Source: CAZSNH01 sp052388455 | Lineage (GTDB): Bacteria; Pseudomonadota; Alphaproteobacteria; Rhizobiales; Hyphomicrobiaceae | Reading direction: 5' to 3' | Length of the DNA stretch: 42,870 bases | Assembly: GCA_052388455.1 (NCBI GenBank) | Contig: JBQTIA010000096.1 | Span: 1-42,870 of the forward strand | In this document: piece after piece, positions 30,411 to 40,232 of the stretch | How the letters are laid out: the number at the start of each line of letters is the position of its first letter | Position numbering within the stretch: the first letter of the stretch is position 1 | Notes under the pieces: generated by a model | What the model saw: the letters and a program-made list of their open reading frames with translations, nothing else | Told to the model about the DNA's origin: nothing | Databases searched by the model: none | Translations under genes and position numbers: made by a program

Positions 30411-31978
30411 CGACTCGCATCTTCGTTCCGCGGGATGCGGCCGCCATCGCCTGCGGTGCCGACGATGTGGCTGCCGCCGTGACGGCCGTCGCCAGGAAGC
30501 ACAAAGTCGGCGCCGAACTCGTCCGAAACGGCTCGCGCGGAATGCTTTGGCTGGAGCCTCTCGTCGAGATCGAGGACAGAGGCGAACGCTATGCCTTCGG
30601 CCCCTGCGCGCCCGCCGATGCCGAGAAGATCGTCGCCGCACTGGCAAAGAGCCGCGCATCCAAGATCAAGCATGGTCTGGCCTTGGGTCCGACCGGGCAG
30701 ATCCCGTTCTTCAAGACTCAGACGCGGCTGACCTTCGCGCGCTGCGGGCTGACCGATCCGGTCTCGCTCCAAGATTATAAAGCCAACGGCGGCTACGCCG
30801 GTCTCGCCAAGGCGCTGAAGCTCAAGCCCATCGAGATCGTGGACACGGTGGCGAAATCGGGCCTGCGAGGTCGCGGCGGCGCCGGCTTCCCGACCGGCAT
30901 CAAATGGAAGACCGTCCACGACACGCCGATGGGCCAGCAGAAGTACATCGTCTGCAACGCCGACGAGGGCGACAGCGGAACTTTCGCGGACCGCATGATC
31001 ATGGAAGGCGATCCCTTCGTGCTCATCGAGGGCATGACGATCGCCGGCATCGCCGTCGGGGCGACCAAAGGCTATGTCTACCTCAGATCCGAATATCCCC
31101 ACGCCGAGATCGCGCTGAACGAGGCGATCGCCACCGCGCGTGCCGCTGGTTACCTCGGAAAAAACATCGACGGGTCTAAATACGCTTTCGACCTGGAAGT
31201 GCGCATGGGCGCCGGAGCCTACGTCTGCGGCGAAGAAACGTCGCTTCTTGAAAGCCTCGAAGGCAAGCGCGGCATCGTGCGCGCGAAGCCTCCGCTGCCC
31301 GCGCACAAGGGTCTGTTCGGCCAGCCGACCGTCATCAACAACGTGCTCTCGCTCGCCGCCGTGCCCTACATCCTCGATCACGGCGCCAAGGCCTACGCCG
31401 ACTACGGCATGGGCCGCTCGCGCGGGACGATGCCGATCCAGCTCGCCGGCAACATCAAACGTGGCGGCCTGTTCGAGACCGCCTTCGGCATCACGCTCGG
31501 CGAACTGGTGGATGTCATCGGCGGCGGTACGGCGACGGGTCGGCCGGTCAAGGCCGTGCAGGTCGGCGGCCCGCTCGGTGCCTACTTCCCGCGCGCGCTG
31601 TTCGATACGCCGTTCGACTACGAGGCCTTCGCCGCGCGCGACGGCCTCATCGGTCACGCCGGCGTCGTGGTGTTCGACGATACGGCCGATATGGCCAGGC
31701 AGGCCCGCTTCGCATTCGAGTTCTGCGCCATCGAGAGTTGCGGAAAGTGTACGCCCTGCCGTATCGGGGCGGTTCGTGGTCGCGAGACCATGGACAAGGT
31801 GATCGCCGGGTCCAGCCGGGAGGCCAACCTCGCCGTCGTCGAGGATCTCTGCCAGACCATGAAGTTCGGTTCGCTCTGCGCTCTCGGTGGGTTCACGCCC
31901 TATCCAGTGATGAGTTCGCTGACGCATTTCCCTGAAGATTTTGGCCGGGCGCCCAAGCTGCCGGCCGCTGCGGAGTGA
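30407..31978 (+). CDS. fdsB: NAD-dependent formate dehydrogenase, beta subunit
   Basis: 523 residues. The first 110 residues form an extra thioredoxin-like domain typical of FdsB. The NuoF-like core follows with the FMN/NADH glycine motif GLRGRGGAGFPTG and YIVCNADEGDSGTFADR, then the [4Fe-4S] motif ESCGKCTPCRIG near the end. It binds FMN and reduces NAD+. It overlaps fdsG by four bases (ATGA), and fdsA follows directly. Confidence 0.92.
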   Translation: MTTRIFVPRDAAAIACGADDVAAAVTAVARKHKVGAELVRNGSRGMLWLEPLVEIEDRGERYAFGPCAPADAEKIVAALAKSRASKIKHGLALGPTGQIPFFKTQTRLTFARCGLTDPVSLQDYKANGGYAGLAKALKLKPIEIVDTVAKSGLRGRGGAGFPTGIKWKTVHDTPMGQQKYIVCNADEGDSGTFADRMIMEGDPFVLIEGMTIAGIAVGATKGYVYLRSEYPHAEIALNEAIATARAAGYLGKNIDGSKYAFDLEVRMGAGAYVCGEETSLLESLEGKRGIVRAKPPLPAHKGLFGQPTVINNVLSLAAVPYILDHGAKAYADYGMGRSRGTMPIQLAGNIKRGGLFETAFGITLGELVDVIGGGTATGRPVKAVQVGGPLGAYFPRALFDTPFDYEAFAARDGLIGHAGVVVFDDTADMARQARFAFEFCAIESCGKCTPCRIGAVRGRETMDKVIAGSSREANLAVVEDLCQTMKFGSLCALGGFTPYPVMSSLTHFPEDFGRAPKLPAAAE

Positions 31979-31983
31979 CCCCG

Positions 31984-34878
31984 ATGACCCTCGACGCACC
32001 CAGCTCTCTGATCAAGGAAATCGACTACGGCACGCCGGCGTCCAAGTCGGAGGAGATGGTCACGCTCACCATCGACGGTCAGTCCGTGACCGTACCGGCC
32101 GGCACGTCGATCATGCGGGCCGCGATGACCATGGGAACGACGATCCCCAAGCTCTGCGCGACCGACATGCTGGAGAGCTTCGGCTCGTGCCGGCTGTGTC
32201 TGGTCGAGATCGAGGGCCGCAACGGCACGCCGGCCTCCTGCACCACGCCGGTCGCGCCCGGCATCGCCGTCAAGACGCAGACGTCGCGCCTAAAGGCGAT
32301 CCGCAAGGGCGTGATGGAACTCTACATCTCGGACCACCCGCTCGACTGCCTGACCTGCGCCGCCAACGGCGATTGCGAGCTGCAGGACATGGCCGGTGCC
32401 GTCGGCTTGCGCGATGTGCGCTATGGCTATCAGGGCGAGAACCATGTGTTCGAGGACAGTGGCCGGCAGCCCAATCCACTGTTCGTCAAGAAGGACATTT
32501 CCAATCCTTACTTCACCTATGACCCCTCGAAGTGCATCGTCTGCAACCGCTGCGTGCGCGCCTGCGAGGAAGTCCAGGGCACGTTTGCTCTGACCATCTC
32601 GGGCCGCGGTTTCGATAGCCGCGTCTCGGCCGGCATGGATGAGGACTTCCTCGGCTCGGAATGTGTGTCCTGCGGCGCCTGCGTGCAGGCGTGCCCGACG
32701 GCGACACTCTCCGAAAAGAGCCTCATCGAGATCGGCCAGCCCGAGCATTCCGCCATCACCACCTGCGCCTACTGCGGTGTGGGATGCTCGTTCAAGGCCG
32801 AGATGCGGGGTGAAGAGGTTGTGCGGATGGTGCCGTGGAAGGACGGCAAGGCCAATCGCGGGCACTCCTGCGTCAAGGGCCGCTTCGCCTATGGCTACTC
32901 CACGCACCGCGACCGCATCCTGAAGCCGATGATGCGCGACAAGATCACCGATCCCTGGCGCGAGACGACCTGGGAGGAGGCGATCAAGCGGGTCGCGAGC
33001 GAGTTCCGCCGCATCCAGAAGACTTTCGGCCAGGGCGCCGTCGGCGGCATCACGTCATCTCGCTGCACCAACGAGGACATCTTCCTCGTGCAGAAGCTGA
33101 TCCGTCAGGGCTTCGGCGTGAACAACGTCGATACCTGCGCCCGCGTCTGCCATTCGCCGACGGGCTACGGCCTCAAGTCGACGTTCGGCGAATCGGCCGG
33201 AACGCAGGACTTCGACTCCGTCGAGCACTGCGATGTCGTGATGATCATCGGCGCCAACCCGACCGATGGGCACCCGGTGTTCGCCAGCCGCATGAAGAAG
33301 CGGCTGCGCGAGGGTGCCAGGCTGATCGTGGCCGATCCGCGCCGGACCGACATCGTGCGCTCGCCGCACGTCGAGGCCGCCTACCATCTGCCCTTGCAGC
33401 CCGGAACCAACGTCGCTTTGCTGACCTCGATGGCGCACGTCATCGTCACCGAGAAGCTCGTCAACGAGAGTTTCGTCCGCCACCGCTGCGACTGGAACGA
33501 ATTCAAGGAGTGGGCGGCCTTCGTCGGAGAGAAGCGCAATTCACCCGAGGCGCTGGAGCAATATACCGGCGTCGATGCGAACCTCGTGCGCGAGGCGGCA
33601 CGTCTCTACGCCACTGGCGGAAACGCGGCGATCTACTACGGCCTCGGCGTCACCGAGCACAGCCAGGGCTCCACGACCGTCATGGCGATCGCCAATCTCG
33701 CCATGGCGACCGGCAATATCGGCCGCGCCGGCGTCGGCGTGAACCCACTTCGCGGCCAGAACAACGTGCAGGGCGCCTGCGACATGGGCTCGTTCCCGCA
33801 CGAGCTTACAGCCTACCGGCACGTCTCGGATGCCGCTGCCCGCGCACTGTTCGAAAGCGCATGGGGTTGCAAGATCGATCCCGAGCCCGGCCTTCGCATC
33901 CCGAACATGCTCGACGCCGCCGTCGATGGCAGCTTCAAGGCCATCTACATCCAGGGCGAAGACATCCTGCAGTCCGATCCCGATACGCATCACGTCTCCG
34001 CCGGCCTCGCAGCCATGGAATGCGTCGTCGTCCAGGATCTCTTCCTCAACGAGACGGCCAACTACGCGCACGTATTTCTGCCCGGCTGCACCTTCCTCGA
34101 AAAGGACGGCACCTTCACCAACGCCGAGCGGCGCATCCAGCGCGTCACCAAGGTCATGACGCCGAAGAACAGATATGCGGACTGGGAGGTGACCCAGTTG
34201 ATCGCCAAGGAGCTGGGGCTCGGCTGGAATTACGCCCATGCCGGCGAAATCATGGACGAGATCGCGCGGCTGACGCCGACCTTCACCGGCGTTTCGTTCA
34301 AGAAGCTGGATGAACTCGGCTCGATCCAGTGGCCGTGCAATGAGGCGCACCCTGAAGGCTATCCGGTGATGCACACCGAGGAGTTCACGCGCGGGCGCGG
34401 ACGGTTCATGCTGACCGAATACGTCCCGACCGACGAGCGGACGGGAGCCCGCTATCCGCTCATCCTCACCACCGGACGTATCCTGTCACAATACAACGTC
34501 GGCGCCCAGACTCGGCGCACCGAGAACGTCGTCTGGCACGAGGAGGATCGGCTCGAGATCAATCCTCACGATGCCGAGCAGCGCGGCGTCAAGGACGGTG
34601 ATTGGGTGACGGTCCGCAGCCGTGCCGGCGAGACCGCGCTTCGGGCGCTGATTACCGACCGCCTGGCAGCGGGCGTCGTCTACACGACGTTCCACCATCC
34701 CCTGACACAGGCCAATGTGATCACGACCGACTTCTCCGACTGGGCGACGAACTGCCCCGAATTCAAGGTTACGGCCGTGCAGGTCTCACCGTCGAACGGC
34801 CCAACCGACTACCAGAAGAAATACGACGAGTTCTCGCAAAAGAGCCGCCGGATTTTGCCGGCTGAGGCGGCGGAGTAG
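31984..34878 (+). CDS. fdsA: NAD-dependent formate dehydrogenase, catalytic alpha subunit
   Basis: 964 residues from ATG 31984; a GTG at 31975 overlaps the fdsB stop and is in frame. The N-terminal part is NuoG-like: a [2Fe-2S] site (CATDMLESFGSCRLC), a His-Cys3 cluster (HPLDCLTCAANGDCELQ) and two ferredoxin motifs (CIVCNRCVRAC, CVSCGACVQAC). The catalytic part begins with the [4Fe-4S] motif CAYCGVGC and binds bis-molybdopterin guanine dinucleotide. The Mo ligand is Cys in CARVCHSPTG, so selenocysteine is not used. The C-terminal cofactor-binding domain has ILTTGRILSQYNVGAQTRRT. It oxidises formate to CO2 in the cytoplasm, the last step of C1 oxidation. Confidence 0.93.
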   Translation: MTLDAPSSLIKEIDYGTPASKSEEMVTLTIDGQSVTVPAGTSIMRAAMTMGTTIPKLCATDMLESFGSCRLCLVEIEGRNGTPASCTTPVAPGIAVKTQTSRLKAIRKGVMELYISDHPLDCLTCAANGDCELQDMAGAVGLRDVRYGYQGENHVFEDSGRQPNPLFVKKDISNPYFTYDPSKCIVCNRCVRACEEVQGTFALTISGRGFDSRVSAGMDEDFLGSECVSCGACVQACPTATLSEKSLIEIGQPEHSAITTCAYCGVGCSFKAEMRGEEVVRMVPWKDGKANRGHSCVKGRFAYGYSTHRDRILKPMMRDKITDPWRETTWEEAIKRVASEFRRIQKTFGQGAVGGITSSRCTNEDIFLVQKLIRQGFGVNNVDTCARVCHSPTGYGLKSTFGESAGTQDFDSVEHCDVVMIIGANPTDGHPVFASRMKKRLREGARLIVADPRRTDIVRSPHVEAAYHLPLQPGTNVALLTSMAHVIVTEKLVNESFVRHRCDWNEFKEWAAFVGEKRNSPEALEQYTGVDANLVREAARLYATGGNAAIYYGLGVTEHSQGSTTVMAIANLAMATGNIGRAGVGVNPLRGQNNVQGACDMGSFPHELTAYRHVSDAAARALFESAWGCKIDPEPGLRIPNMLDAAVDGSFKAIYIQGEDILQSDPDTHHVSAGLAAMECVVVQDLFLNETANYAHVFLPGCTFLEKDGTFTNAERRIQRVTKVMTPKNRYADWEVTQLIAKELGLGWNYAHAGEIMDEIARLTPTFTGVSFKKLDELGSIQWPCNEAHPEGYPVMHTEEFTRGRGRFMLTEYVPTDERTGARYPLILTTGRILSQYNVGAQTRRTENVVWHEEDRLEINPHDAEQRGVKDGDWVTVRSRAGETALRALITDRLAAGVVYTTFHHPLTQANVITTDFSDWATNCPEFKVTAVQVSPSNGPTDYQKKYDEFSQKSRRILPAEAAE

Positions 34879-34882
34879 GCCG

Positions 34883-35734
34883 ATGCAGGAAGCGCTAATT
34901 CAGGCGCGCTCACTGAAGGTCTCACCCAGGGGTGCCGACCCTTCGAGCCGCATCATCCCCGAGGAGACGCCAGTCGCCTTCGTCTACGACGGCACGACGC
35001 ATGCCGTGATGATGGCCACGCCGGCCGATCTCGAGGACTTCGCAATCGGTTTCAGCCTGAGCGAGGGCAAGGTCGAAAATGCCAGCGAAATTGCCGAACT
35101 GTCGGTTGTCGAGCAGGACAACGGCATTGAAGTGCGGATGTGGCTCGTGTCCCAGGCGGGACGGCGTGTCGCAGTGCGGCGGCGTGCGCTGCTCGGGCCC
35201 ACGGGCTGCGGCCTGTGTGGGGTCGAAAGCCTCGATGCCGCGTTGCCTCAATTGCGAAAAGTGACCGCAACACCGGTTTTCGAAGCCGGGGACGTGGCGG
35301 CTGCCGTAGCGTCGGTCATGCCGGCCCAAGTGCTCAATCATCAGGCCCGCGCCCTGCATGCCGCCGGATTCTGGACGCCGGAGGCGGGGCTCGTGGCGCT
35401 GATGGAGGATGTCGGACGGCACAACGCGCTCGACAAGCTCGCCGGCGCCCTCACACGCCTTTGCATCGATCCCGCGTCGGGAATCGTCGTGATCACCAGC
35501 CGCGTCTCCGTCGAGATGATCCAGAAGGCGGCGAACTGTGGAGCGCCGGTCGTTGCGGCGGTATCGGCGCCGACAGGGCTGGCGCTGCGATCCGCAGTTG
35601 CCGCCGGCATCACTCTGGTCGGCATCGCACGACCCGACAGCTACGAGATCTTCACGCACCCGTACCGCATCGTCGCAATGCCCGCGAAAGACGGGGGAAT
35701 TCTCAGGGACACCGAACTCCATGCAGCCTGCTGA
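34883..35734 (+). CDS. fdhD: Formate dehydrogenase accessory sulfurtransferase FdhD
   Basis: 283 residues. FdhD moves sulfur from a desulfurase to the molybdenum cofactor before insertion into the enzyme. The conserved Cys-x-x-Cys lies in GPTGCGLCGVES. Other marks are DLEDFAIGFSLSEG, HQARALHAAGFWT, MEDVGRHNALDK and ITSRVSVEMIQKA. It starts four bases after fdsA and overlaps fdsD by 14 bases. Confidence 0.92.
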   Translation: MQEALIQARSLKVSPRGADPSSRIIPEETPVAFVYDGTTHAVMMATPADLEDFAIGFSLSEGKVENASEIAELSVVEQDNGIEVRMWLVSQAGRRVAVRRRALLGPTGCGLCGVESLDAALPQLRKVTATPVFEAGDVAAAVASVMPAQVLNHQARALHAAGFWTPEAGLVALMEDVGRHNALDKLAGALTRLCIDPASGIVVITSRVSVEMIQKAANCGAPVVAAVSAPTGLALRSAVAAGITLVGIARPDSYEIFTHPYRIVAMPAKDGGILRDTELHAAC

Positions 35735-35948
35735 AAAGCTCGTCATGATGGCCAACCAGATCGCCAGGAACCTCGCTGTGCAGGGCGAGGAAAGGGCCAT
35801 CGCACTGACTGCCGAGCACATCCGAAAGTTCTGGGATCCGCGGATGCGCGCCAAAATCGTGGTGCACTTTGAAGGCGGAGCAAACGGCCTGAACCCTATC
35901 GCACTCAGGGCTATCGAGACCATTGCGTCGGTGCCGGCCAAGGCTTGA
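35721..35948 (+). CDS. fdsD: Formate dehydrogenase delta subunit
   Basis: 75 residues: MQPAEKLVMMANQIARNLAV, then ALTAEHIRKFWDPRMRAKIV, the pattern of FdsD proteins (MANQI start, HIxxFWxPRMR centre). FdsD binds the complex and aids assembly or stability. Its start lies inside the end of fdhD, so translation is probably coupled. Last gene of the operon. Confidence 0.88.
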   Translation: MQPAEKLVMMANQIARNLAVQGEERAIALTAEHIRKFWDPRMRAKIVVHFEGGANGLNPIALRAIETIASVPAKA

Positions 35949-36171
35949 GACGAATTGTGATCGGGCATTGCGAGGCGGATGATGCTGCCAGGGCATCGAG
36001 GTTGAGCTGACGGCCATTGCCCGGCGTGCAGCGATGCTCGAATCCCGAGACACCAATCGCGTCGTGGTCGCGTTTGCCATTGTGCGGCGCGCGATCAGCG
36101 CAACATTCGCGTAACATTGCGGACTTTGCGTGCGCTCATGAAAGGCGGCCGTCGCAAGGACCCGCGCCGGG
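35949..36171. other. Intergenic region between converging genes
   Basis: No gene seen. A small hairpin GACCC-GCGCC-GGGTC lies at 36159-36173, partly inside the end of the minus-strand gene; it lacks a T-run. Confidence 0.4.
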
Positions 36172-37938
36172 TCAGCGGGAGTCCAGCAGCCCGGAATCGA
36201 TCAGGCGGCGGTGGAAGGCGAGAATTTCCTGCTGGTCGGAGCAGCCGAAATAGCGTCCCCGGCAGACCGTCATCAGGCGCTTGCGCTCCAGCGCCGCGTC
36301 CGAGAGCGGCAAGCGGGCTGCCTCGAGCACCAGCGTTCCGAGATAGGGCACGTCGAGCACGTCGACGGTGGGCAACGGCGGCGGCAGGTGGTTGATGCCC
36401 TGGACGGCGAAATAGGTGAGGAAGCCGATGGAATCGCGCGGCAGGACGACATCCTGCGGATGCTCGACTTTGCCCTGCCCGAGATAGGCCCGCGTCGCCG
36501 TCGGATGATGATCGCCGTAGTGAACGATGAGGAACCGCTCCTTCGGAAAGCGGCGCTTCAGGTCGGCGACGAAACCATCATAGTCGGCGCGGGCCATCGA
36601 CAGCCGGCGAAGGTATTCGTGCATCTCGGCATTGGTGCCGGGACCGCCGCCGGGCACGTCGACTTCCGGCATGTAGGTGCGGTCGTAAGGACCGTGCGTC
36701 GCCATGGTCAGCACGTAGGTGAACAGGGGCTGCCGGCTCGACTTGAAATGCTCGCCCATCACATCCAGCGCCTGGCCGTAGAAGAAGCGGTCGCGCTCGT
36801 TGATGCGGGAGCCCTTCATGTCTCGGATGTCGCGGATCTCCGGCATTCCGGCCGCCGCGTAGAACTTGGCGTAGGACACGAAGTTCTTGTCGCCGGGAAA
36901 CAGAACGACGTTGCGATAGCCGCAGCGCGCGAGAGCCTGCGGCAGCGTATCGCGAACCTTGCCCGACATCAGGGAATGGACGAACGAGCGCATTCCGCCG
37001 AACGAATAGGTGGAGACGCCGGTGAGGATCGAGAACTCGGTCAGCCACGAGGCGCCGCCATACGTCTCGACGCGCATCGGGTGCATCTGACTGTCGAAGG
37101 AGCGGAACAGCGGATCGAGGCTCTGGTCGTAGGTCACGCCCGGGACGAGGGACGGCGGCACCACCGATTCCTGGTGGATGAGAATGATGTGCGGCGGCTT
37201 CTCGTCGGGCCGGCAGGACTTCGGGATCGTGAACAGCGGTGCTCCGCCGTGCGGCGCCGCCTCGATGAGCTGACCCTTCCACAGCGTCTCGGCCGTATCC
37301 GCGATCGAGGAAAAGAAGGTCGAGAGCGTCAGGTCGGGCCAGTACTGCTGGGTGTGGCTGCGCGCACCCTTGGTGTGAGCGACGATCGCCGTCGCGGCGA
37401 TGAGCGCGCACACGGCCGCCGAGGAATAAATGCGAGGCACGCGCACGCTATCCATCCGGTAGGCGATGACGCTGGCGGAGACGACGGCCGTCAGGGCGGC
37501 GATGAGCTTGACGAACTCGGCCCGGTATTCACCCCACATGAAGCCGACGGTCGAGGGCGAGGTCAGATAAAAAACCACGTCGTAGGCATGCAGGTTCATC
37601 TGCAGCGTCTGGTGCTTGAAGGCCCCGGCGCTGACGACGATGCCGATCAGTGCGGGGACAGCCACCGCCGCGACCAGGGGCCGGCGCGTTGCGAGCACGA
37701 GCAGGGCGGCGGTGAGAAGAATGGCGACGGCGACAAACGACTGGTTGGCGGCGCCGCCTTCATAACGGCTCATATAAAGTGCGACCGGCGTGAACGCGGC
37801 CAGGCACGTCACGGCCGTTCCCGTCCATCCGAGGCGGATGGAGGGCAAGCCGCGCCGGATTTTCGCCGTGCGCACGTCGACTTTCGGCACCGGAGCCAGA
37901 AGCCCGGCCGCATCATCGGACATGGAGGAATGCGCCAC
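36172..37938 (-). CDS. LTA-synthase-like membrane sulfatase-fold phosphotransferase
   Basis: 588 residues. The first 200 or so contain five hydrophobic segments (for example GTAVTCLAAFTPVALYM, SFVAVAILLTAALLVLAT, VVSASVIAYR). The periplasmic domain begins around PPHIILIHQES and is an alkaline-phosphatase-fold enzyme of the LTA-synthase/phosphoglycerol transferase group, with GGASWLTEFSILTGV holding the expected nucleophile region and VHYGDHHPTATR the late metal-binding His. It probably adds phosphoglycerol or a like group to envelope glycans. GTG 37938 is used, with AGGAG about 12 bases upstream; ATG 37923 is in frame but has no such site. Confidence 0.8.
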   Translation of the reverse strand: MAHSSMSDDAAGLLAPVPKVDVRTAKIRRGLPSIRLGWTGTAVTCLAAFTPVALYMSRYEGGAANQSFVAVAILLTAALLVLATRRPLVAAVAVPALIGIVVSAGAFKHQTLQMNLHAYDVVFYLTSPSTVGFMWGEYRAEFVKLIAALTAVVSASVIAYRMDSVRVPRIYSSAAVCALIAATAIVAHTKGARSHTQQYWPDLTLSTFFSSIADTAETLWKGQLIEAAPHGGAPLFTIPKSCRPDEKPPHIILIHQESVVPPSLVPGVTYDQSLDPLFRSFDSQMHPMRVETYGGASWLTEFSILTGVSTYSFGGMRSFVHSLMSGKVRDTLPQALARCGYRNVVLFPGDKNFVSYAKFYAAAGMPEIRDIRDMKGSRINERDRFFYGQALDVMGEHFKSSRQPLFTYVLTMATHGPYDRTYMPEVDVPGGGPGTNAEMHEYLRRLSMARADYDGFVADLKRRFPKERFLIVHYGDHHPTATRAYLGQGKVEHPQDVVLPRDSIGFLTYFAVQGINHLPPPLPTVDVLDVPYLGTLVLEAARLPLSDAALERKRLMTVCRGRYFGCSDQQEILAFHRRLIDSGLLDSR

Positions 37939-38069
37939 ACGTTGTCATGCTCCTGTCATAGAACGCCCGGCGGCGCTTCGCGACAGTTCTGTGACGCGAG
38001 CATGTGAGAATTTTTTCATCTTCTGCTCAACGACTTGCCACAATTCCGGCCTGACGCCGCGCGTCGGAG

Positions 38070-38831
38070 TCAGGGCGCGGCGACGGCGGCTCGGATGGCG
38101 GCCAGGATCAGCGCCGGGAGCGCGGCCGACGCCGCGATCGAACCGGCATAGATCGCCGCTCCGCCGGCTTTGCGGATGGCCTCCGGAACGTCTTCGCCGG
38201 CGTGCAGCCCATCGCCGGAAAAGAACCCGCTAACGACCGTCGAGCGGCGGGTGTCGGCGAGAACCGCGTCGAGAAACGGCGGCTCCTCCAGGAAGGCCGT
38301 CGCTGTTTCCGCGAATCCGCCGATGCCGGCGACAGCCGAGGCGGCGGCGCGGGTGGCATTGGCCGAAGCCGGTCCGAGTTCCGAGCCGTGGCCTACGATC
38401 AGCAGCCTCGTAGCATCCGCCGCTAATCCGGTGCGGTGGGTGGCGGCCAGGGCATCGGCATGGATGAGGTCCGGCAGGCGCGCGTCGAGTCCGAGCGGTG
38501 GCAGCATGAGGTATCGATCCGAGGCACCCGCAGCGGCGATGCGCGCCGGCAGGACGTCGCGGACGAAATAGCCGTCGGCCATGAACAGCGGATAGACGAC
38601 GATCCGGCCGGTTCGCCGCTCACGGATGACGTCGTCGGTCATGATGGCGTCGCTCACCGCCTGCTCGATGGTCGGCTCGCCCTTGAGGACGCCCGCGGTG
38701 ACGAGCCCGAACGCGCCGCTCTCCCTTATCGTGGCGGCCAGTCGCAGAAGCCGTCCGTTCGGGGTGGCTCCCGCCCGGTCTCCATGGGCCGCCAGGATGA
38801 CAGCCACGTCGCGGAAAGCGTCGCCGCTCAC
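38070..38831 (-). CDS. CbiX/sirohydrochlorin chelatase-like protein
   Basis: 253 residues with two chelatase-like halves, each opening with a His-Gly motif: VILAAHGDRAG near the start and LLIVGHGSELGP in the middle. These are the metal-site motifs of CbiX-type chelatases, which place cobalt or iron in sirohydrochlorin. GTG 38831 overlaps the stop of the DUF4202 gene by four bases. The open frame extends upstream to 39146 but that part is a shadow of DUF4202. Cobalt or iron use cannot be told. Confidence 0.72.
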   Translation of the reverse strand: MSGDAFRDVAVILAAHGDRAGATPNGRLLRLAATIRESGAFGLVTAGVLKGEPTIEQAVSDAIMTDDVIRERRTGRIVVYPLFMADGYFVRDVLPARIAAAGASDRYLMLPPLGLDARLPDLIHADALAATHRTGLAADATRLLIVGHGSELGPASANATRAAASAVAGIGGFAETATAFLEEPPFLDAVLADTRRSTVVSGFFSGDGLHAGEDVPEAIRKAGGAAIYAGSIAASAALPALILAAIRAAVAAP

Positions 38832-39433
38832 GGACCGCGCTCCGCTGGACGGGTCGCTTCCGCGAGTAGCGTTCGGACGCCATCGACGAGCGGAAGGCCG
38901 AGCGCCGCGCCTTGCCCGCGTTCCGACATTTTGGCCCAGGTCTTGCGCAGAATGTCGCGCACCTTGTCCGCAGGATGGCGGCTGGCGAACGACGGCGCGT
39001 AATGCTGCAGGAACACGAGGCAGGCGACATCCTCCAGAGTCTGCGCCTCGGGATCGGTGCGCAGCTCCTCCTTGCGGATCAGCTTGGCGACGCGCGCGAT
39101 CTCGTCCGCTGGGTAATCCCTGGTGGCGAGGATCTCGCTCGCCCATTCGGCATGGCGTCGCTTGAGATCGTTGCGCCAGCGGTGATAGCCGGCCCGGTCC
39201 ATCGGGTAGCTCGCTCGCGGCACGGTCCAGCGCCGGATGTGCTGGGCGCGGGCGGCGAGCCGGAGGGCCTCGGTGGCGGACGGGAAAAATTGCATGAGCA
39301 TCGCCGTCATGCGCTCGCCGTAGACCAGCTCGGCTGGACGCGCGTCGCCATGGTCCGCGATCGTGTTGGGGTCGGCGGCGTTGGCGGCATCGATATCGGC
39401 GATGGCCGACTCGAAACGGGAACTGATCGTCAC
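38828..39433 (-). CDS. DUF4202 family protein
   Basis: 201 residues, mainly helical. The pattern ELVYGERMTAMLMQFFP, LAARAQHIRRWTVPRASYPM and GYHRWRNDLKRRHAEWAS is that of DUF4202 proteins, which have conserved His and Glu suggestive of a metal site (HD-like) but no assigned function. The family often sits beside tetrapyrrole or sulfite-metabolism genes, which fits the overlapping CbiX-like gene. The upstream DUF486 gene ends 22 bases before it. Confidence 0.78.
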   Translation of the reverse strand: MTISSRFESAIADIDAANAADPNTIADHGDARPAELVYGERMTAMLMQFFPSATEALRLAARAQHIRRWTVPRASYPMDRAGYHRWRNDLKRRHAEWASEILATRDYPADEIARVAKLIRKEELRTDPEAQTLEDVACLVFLQHYAPSFASRHPADKVRDILRKTWAKMSERGQGAALGLPLVDGVRTLLAEATRPAERGP

Positions 39434-39455
39434 GTGGCTTTCCTCAGCAGCGGCC

Positions 39456-39817
39456 TCAAAGCGGGCCGCGGAACACGAAGTAGGCGCCGGCCACGATCAG
39501 CGTGAAGCCGACGGCGTGGTTCAGTGTCAGCGGCTCGTTGAGATAGAGCACCGAGAAGGCCGCGAACACGATGAGGGTGATGACTTCCTGCATCGTTTTC
39601 AGCTCGGCCGCCGAATAGTAGCCATGGCCGATGCGGTTGGCGGGAACGGCCAGACAATACTCGATGAGCGCGATGCCCCAGCTCGCCAGGATCGCGATCG
39701 CCAGCGGCGCGCTCTTGTATTTCAGGTGTCCGTACCACGCGAGGGTCATGAACACGTTCGAGGCGGCGAGCAGCAGGATGGGCGCGACGCTGGCCGGAAT
39801 GGTGAACTGGGACACGG
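39456..39817 (-). CDS. DUF486/DMT-type small membrane protein
   Basis: 120 residues with four membrane segments: about 8-24 (VAPILLLAASNVFMTLAW), 34-52, 70-88 (region around TLIVFAAFSVLYL) and 97-115 (FTLIVAGAYFVF). The motifs FMTLAWYGHLKYK and IEYCLAVPANRIGHGYYSA mark the DUF486 family, relatives of small drug/metabolite carriers. Start is GTG 39817 with CAGGAGA about nine bases upstream; the longer frame to 39956 lacks a ribosome site. First gene of the minus-strand cluster. Confidence 0.82.
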
Positions 39818-40232
39818 GACGGGTCTCCTGCCGGAAGGATCGAGAAGATGGCGGGCGCTGGCCTGCTCGGCAGGGGCATAACATCGCTGCGCCGCACCAC
39901 CAAACCCGACCACGGACGCCGATGGTTGCGGAGCAGTCTGGATTTGAATTGCGCACAGCCTATTGCGACTGCCGTGGCCGGTGGAGACGATGCTGCATCG
40001 CGCTGCACCGCACACGTCATCTGACGCTTCGCCGAGCGATGGGGCAGCCGATTCATCGACGGCTTCGGAGTTCTTGCGGATCGAGCCGCGCTTATGCGAT
40101 GACGGCTGATACGGGACAGTCTTGCGATGGGAAATAGTCCCGCCGGCCATGGAGATCGCCGCTCTCTCCTCCGGTGGCACCAGCTCACGCAACTCGCAAA
40201 GGTCATGAATCCGCCGGTCAGGCAGCGGCGGG
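39818..40232. promoter_or_regulatory. 415-base divergent region between DUF486 and ptsP
   Basis: No gene seen. It must hold the promoters of both directions. It carries the inverted repeat TGGGA-AATAG-TCCCG at 40128-40142. Confidence 0.45.
40128..40142. promoter_or_regulatory. CGGGA-N5-TCCCG inverted repeat, site 6
   Basis: TGGGAAATAGTCCCG: nine of ten arm bases as in the set near the alcohol oxidation genes. It lies 91 bases before ptsP. Confidence 0.45.

Noticed and set aside
33120..33180. Possible selenocysteine in the formate dehydrogenase alpha subunit
   Set aside because: The active-site codon in CARVCHSPTG is TGC (Cys), and there is no in-frame TGA.
36159..36173. Hairpin GACCC-GCGCC-GGGTC as terminator
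   Set aside because: It overlaps the end of the minus-strand coding region, is short, and has no T-run on either strand.
38832..39146. N-terminal extension of the CbiX-like gene
   Set aside because: The residues before GTG 38831 are a frame shadow of the DUF4202 gene and do not resemble the chelatase family.
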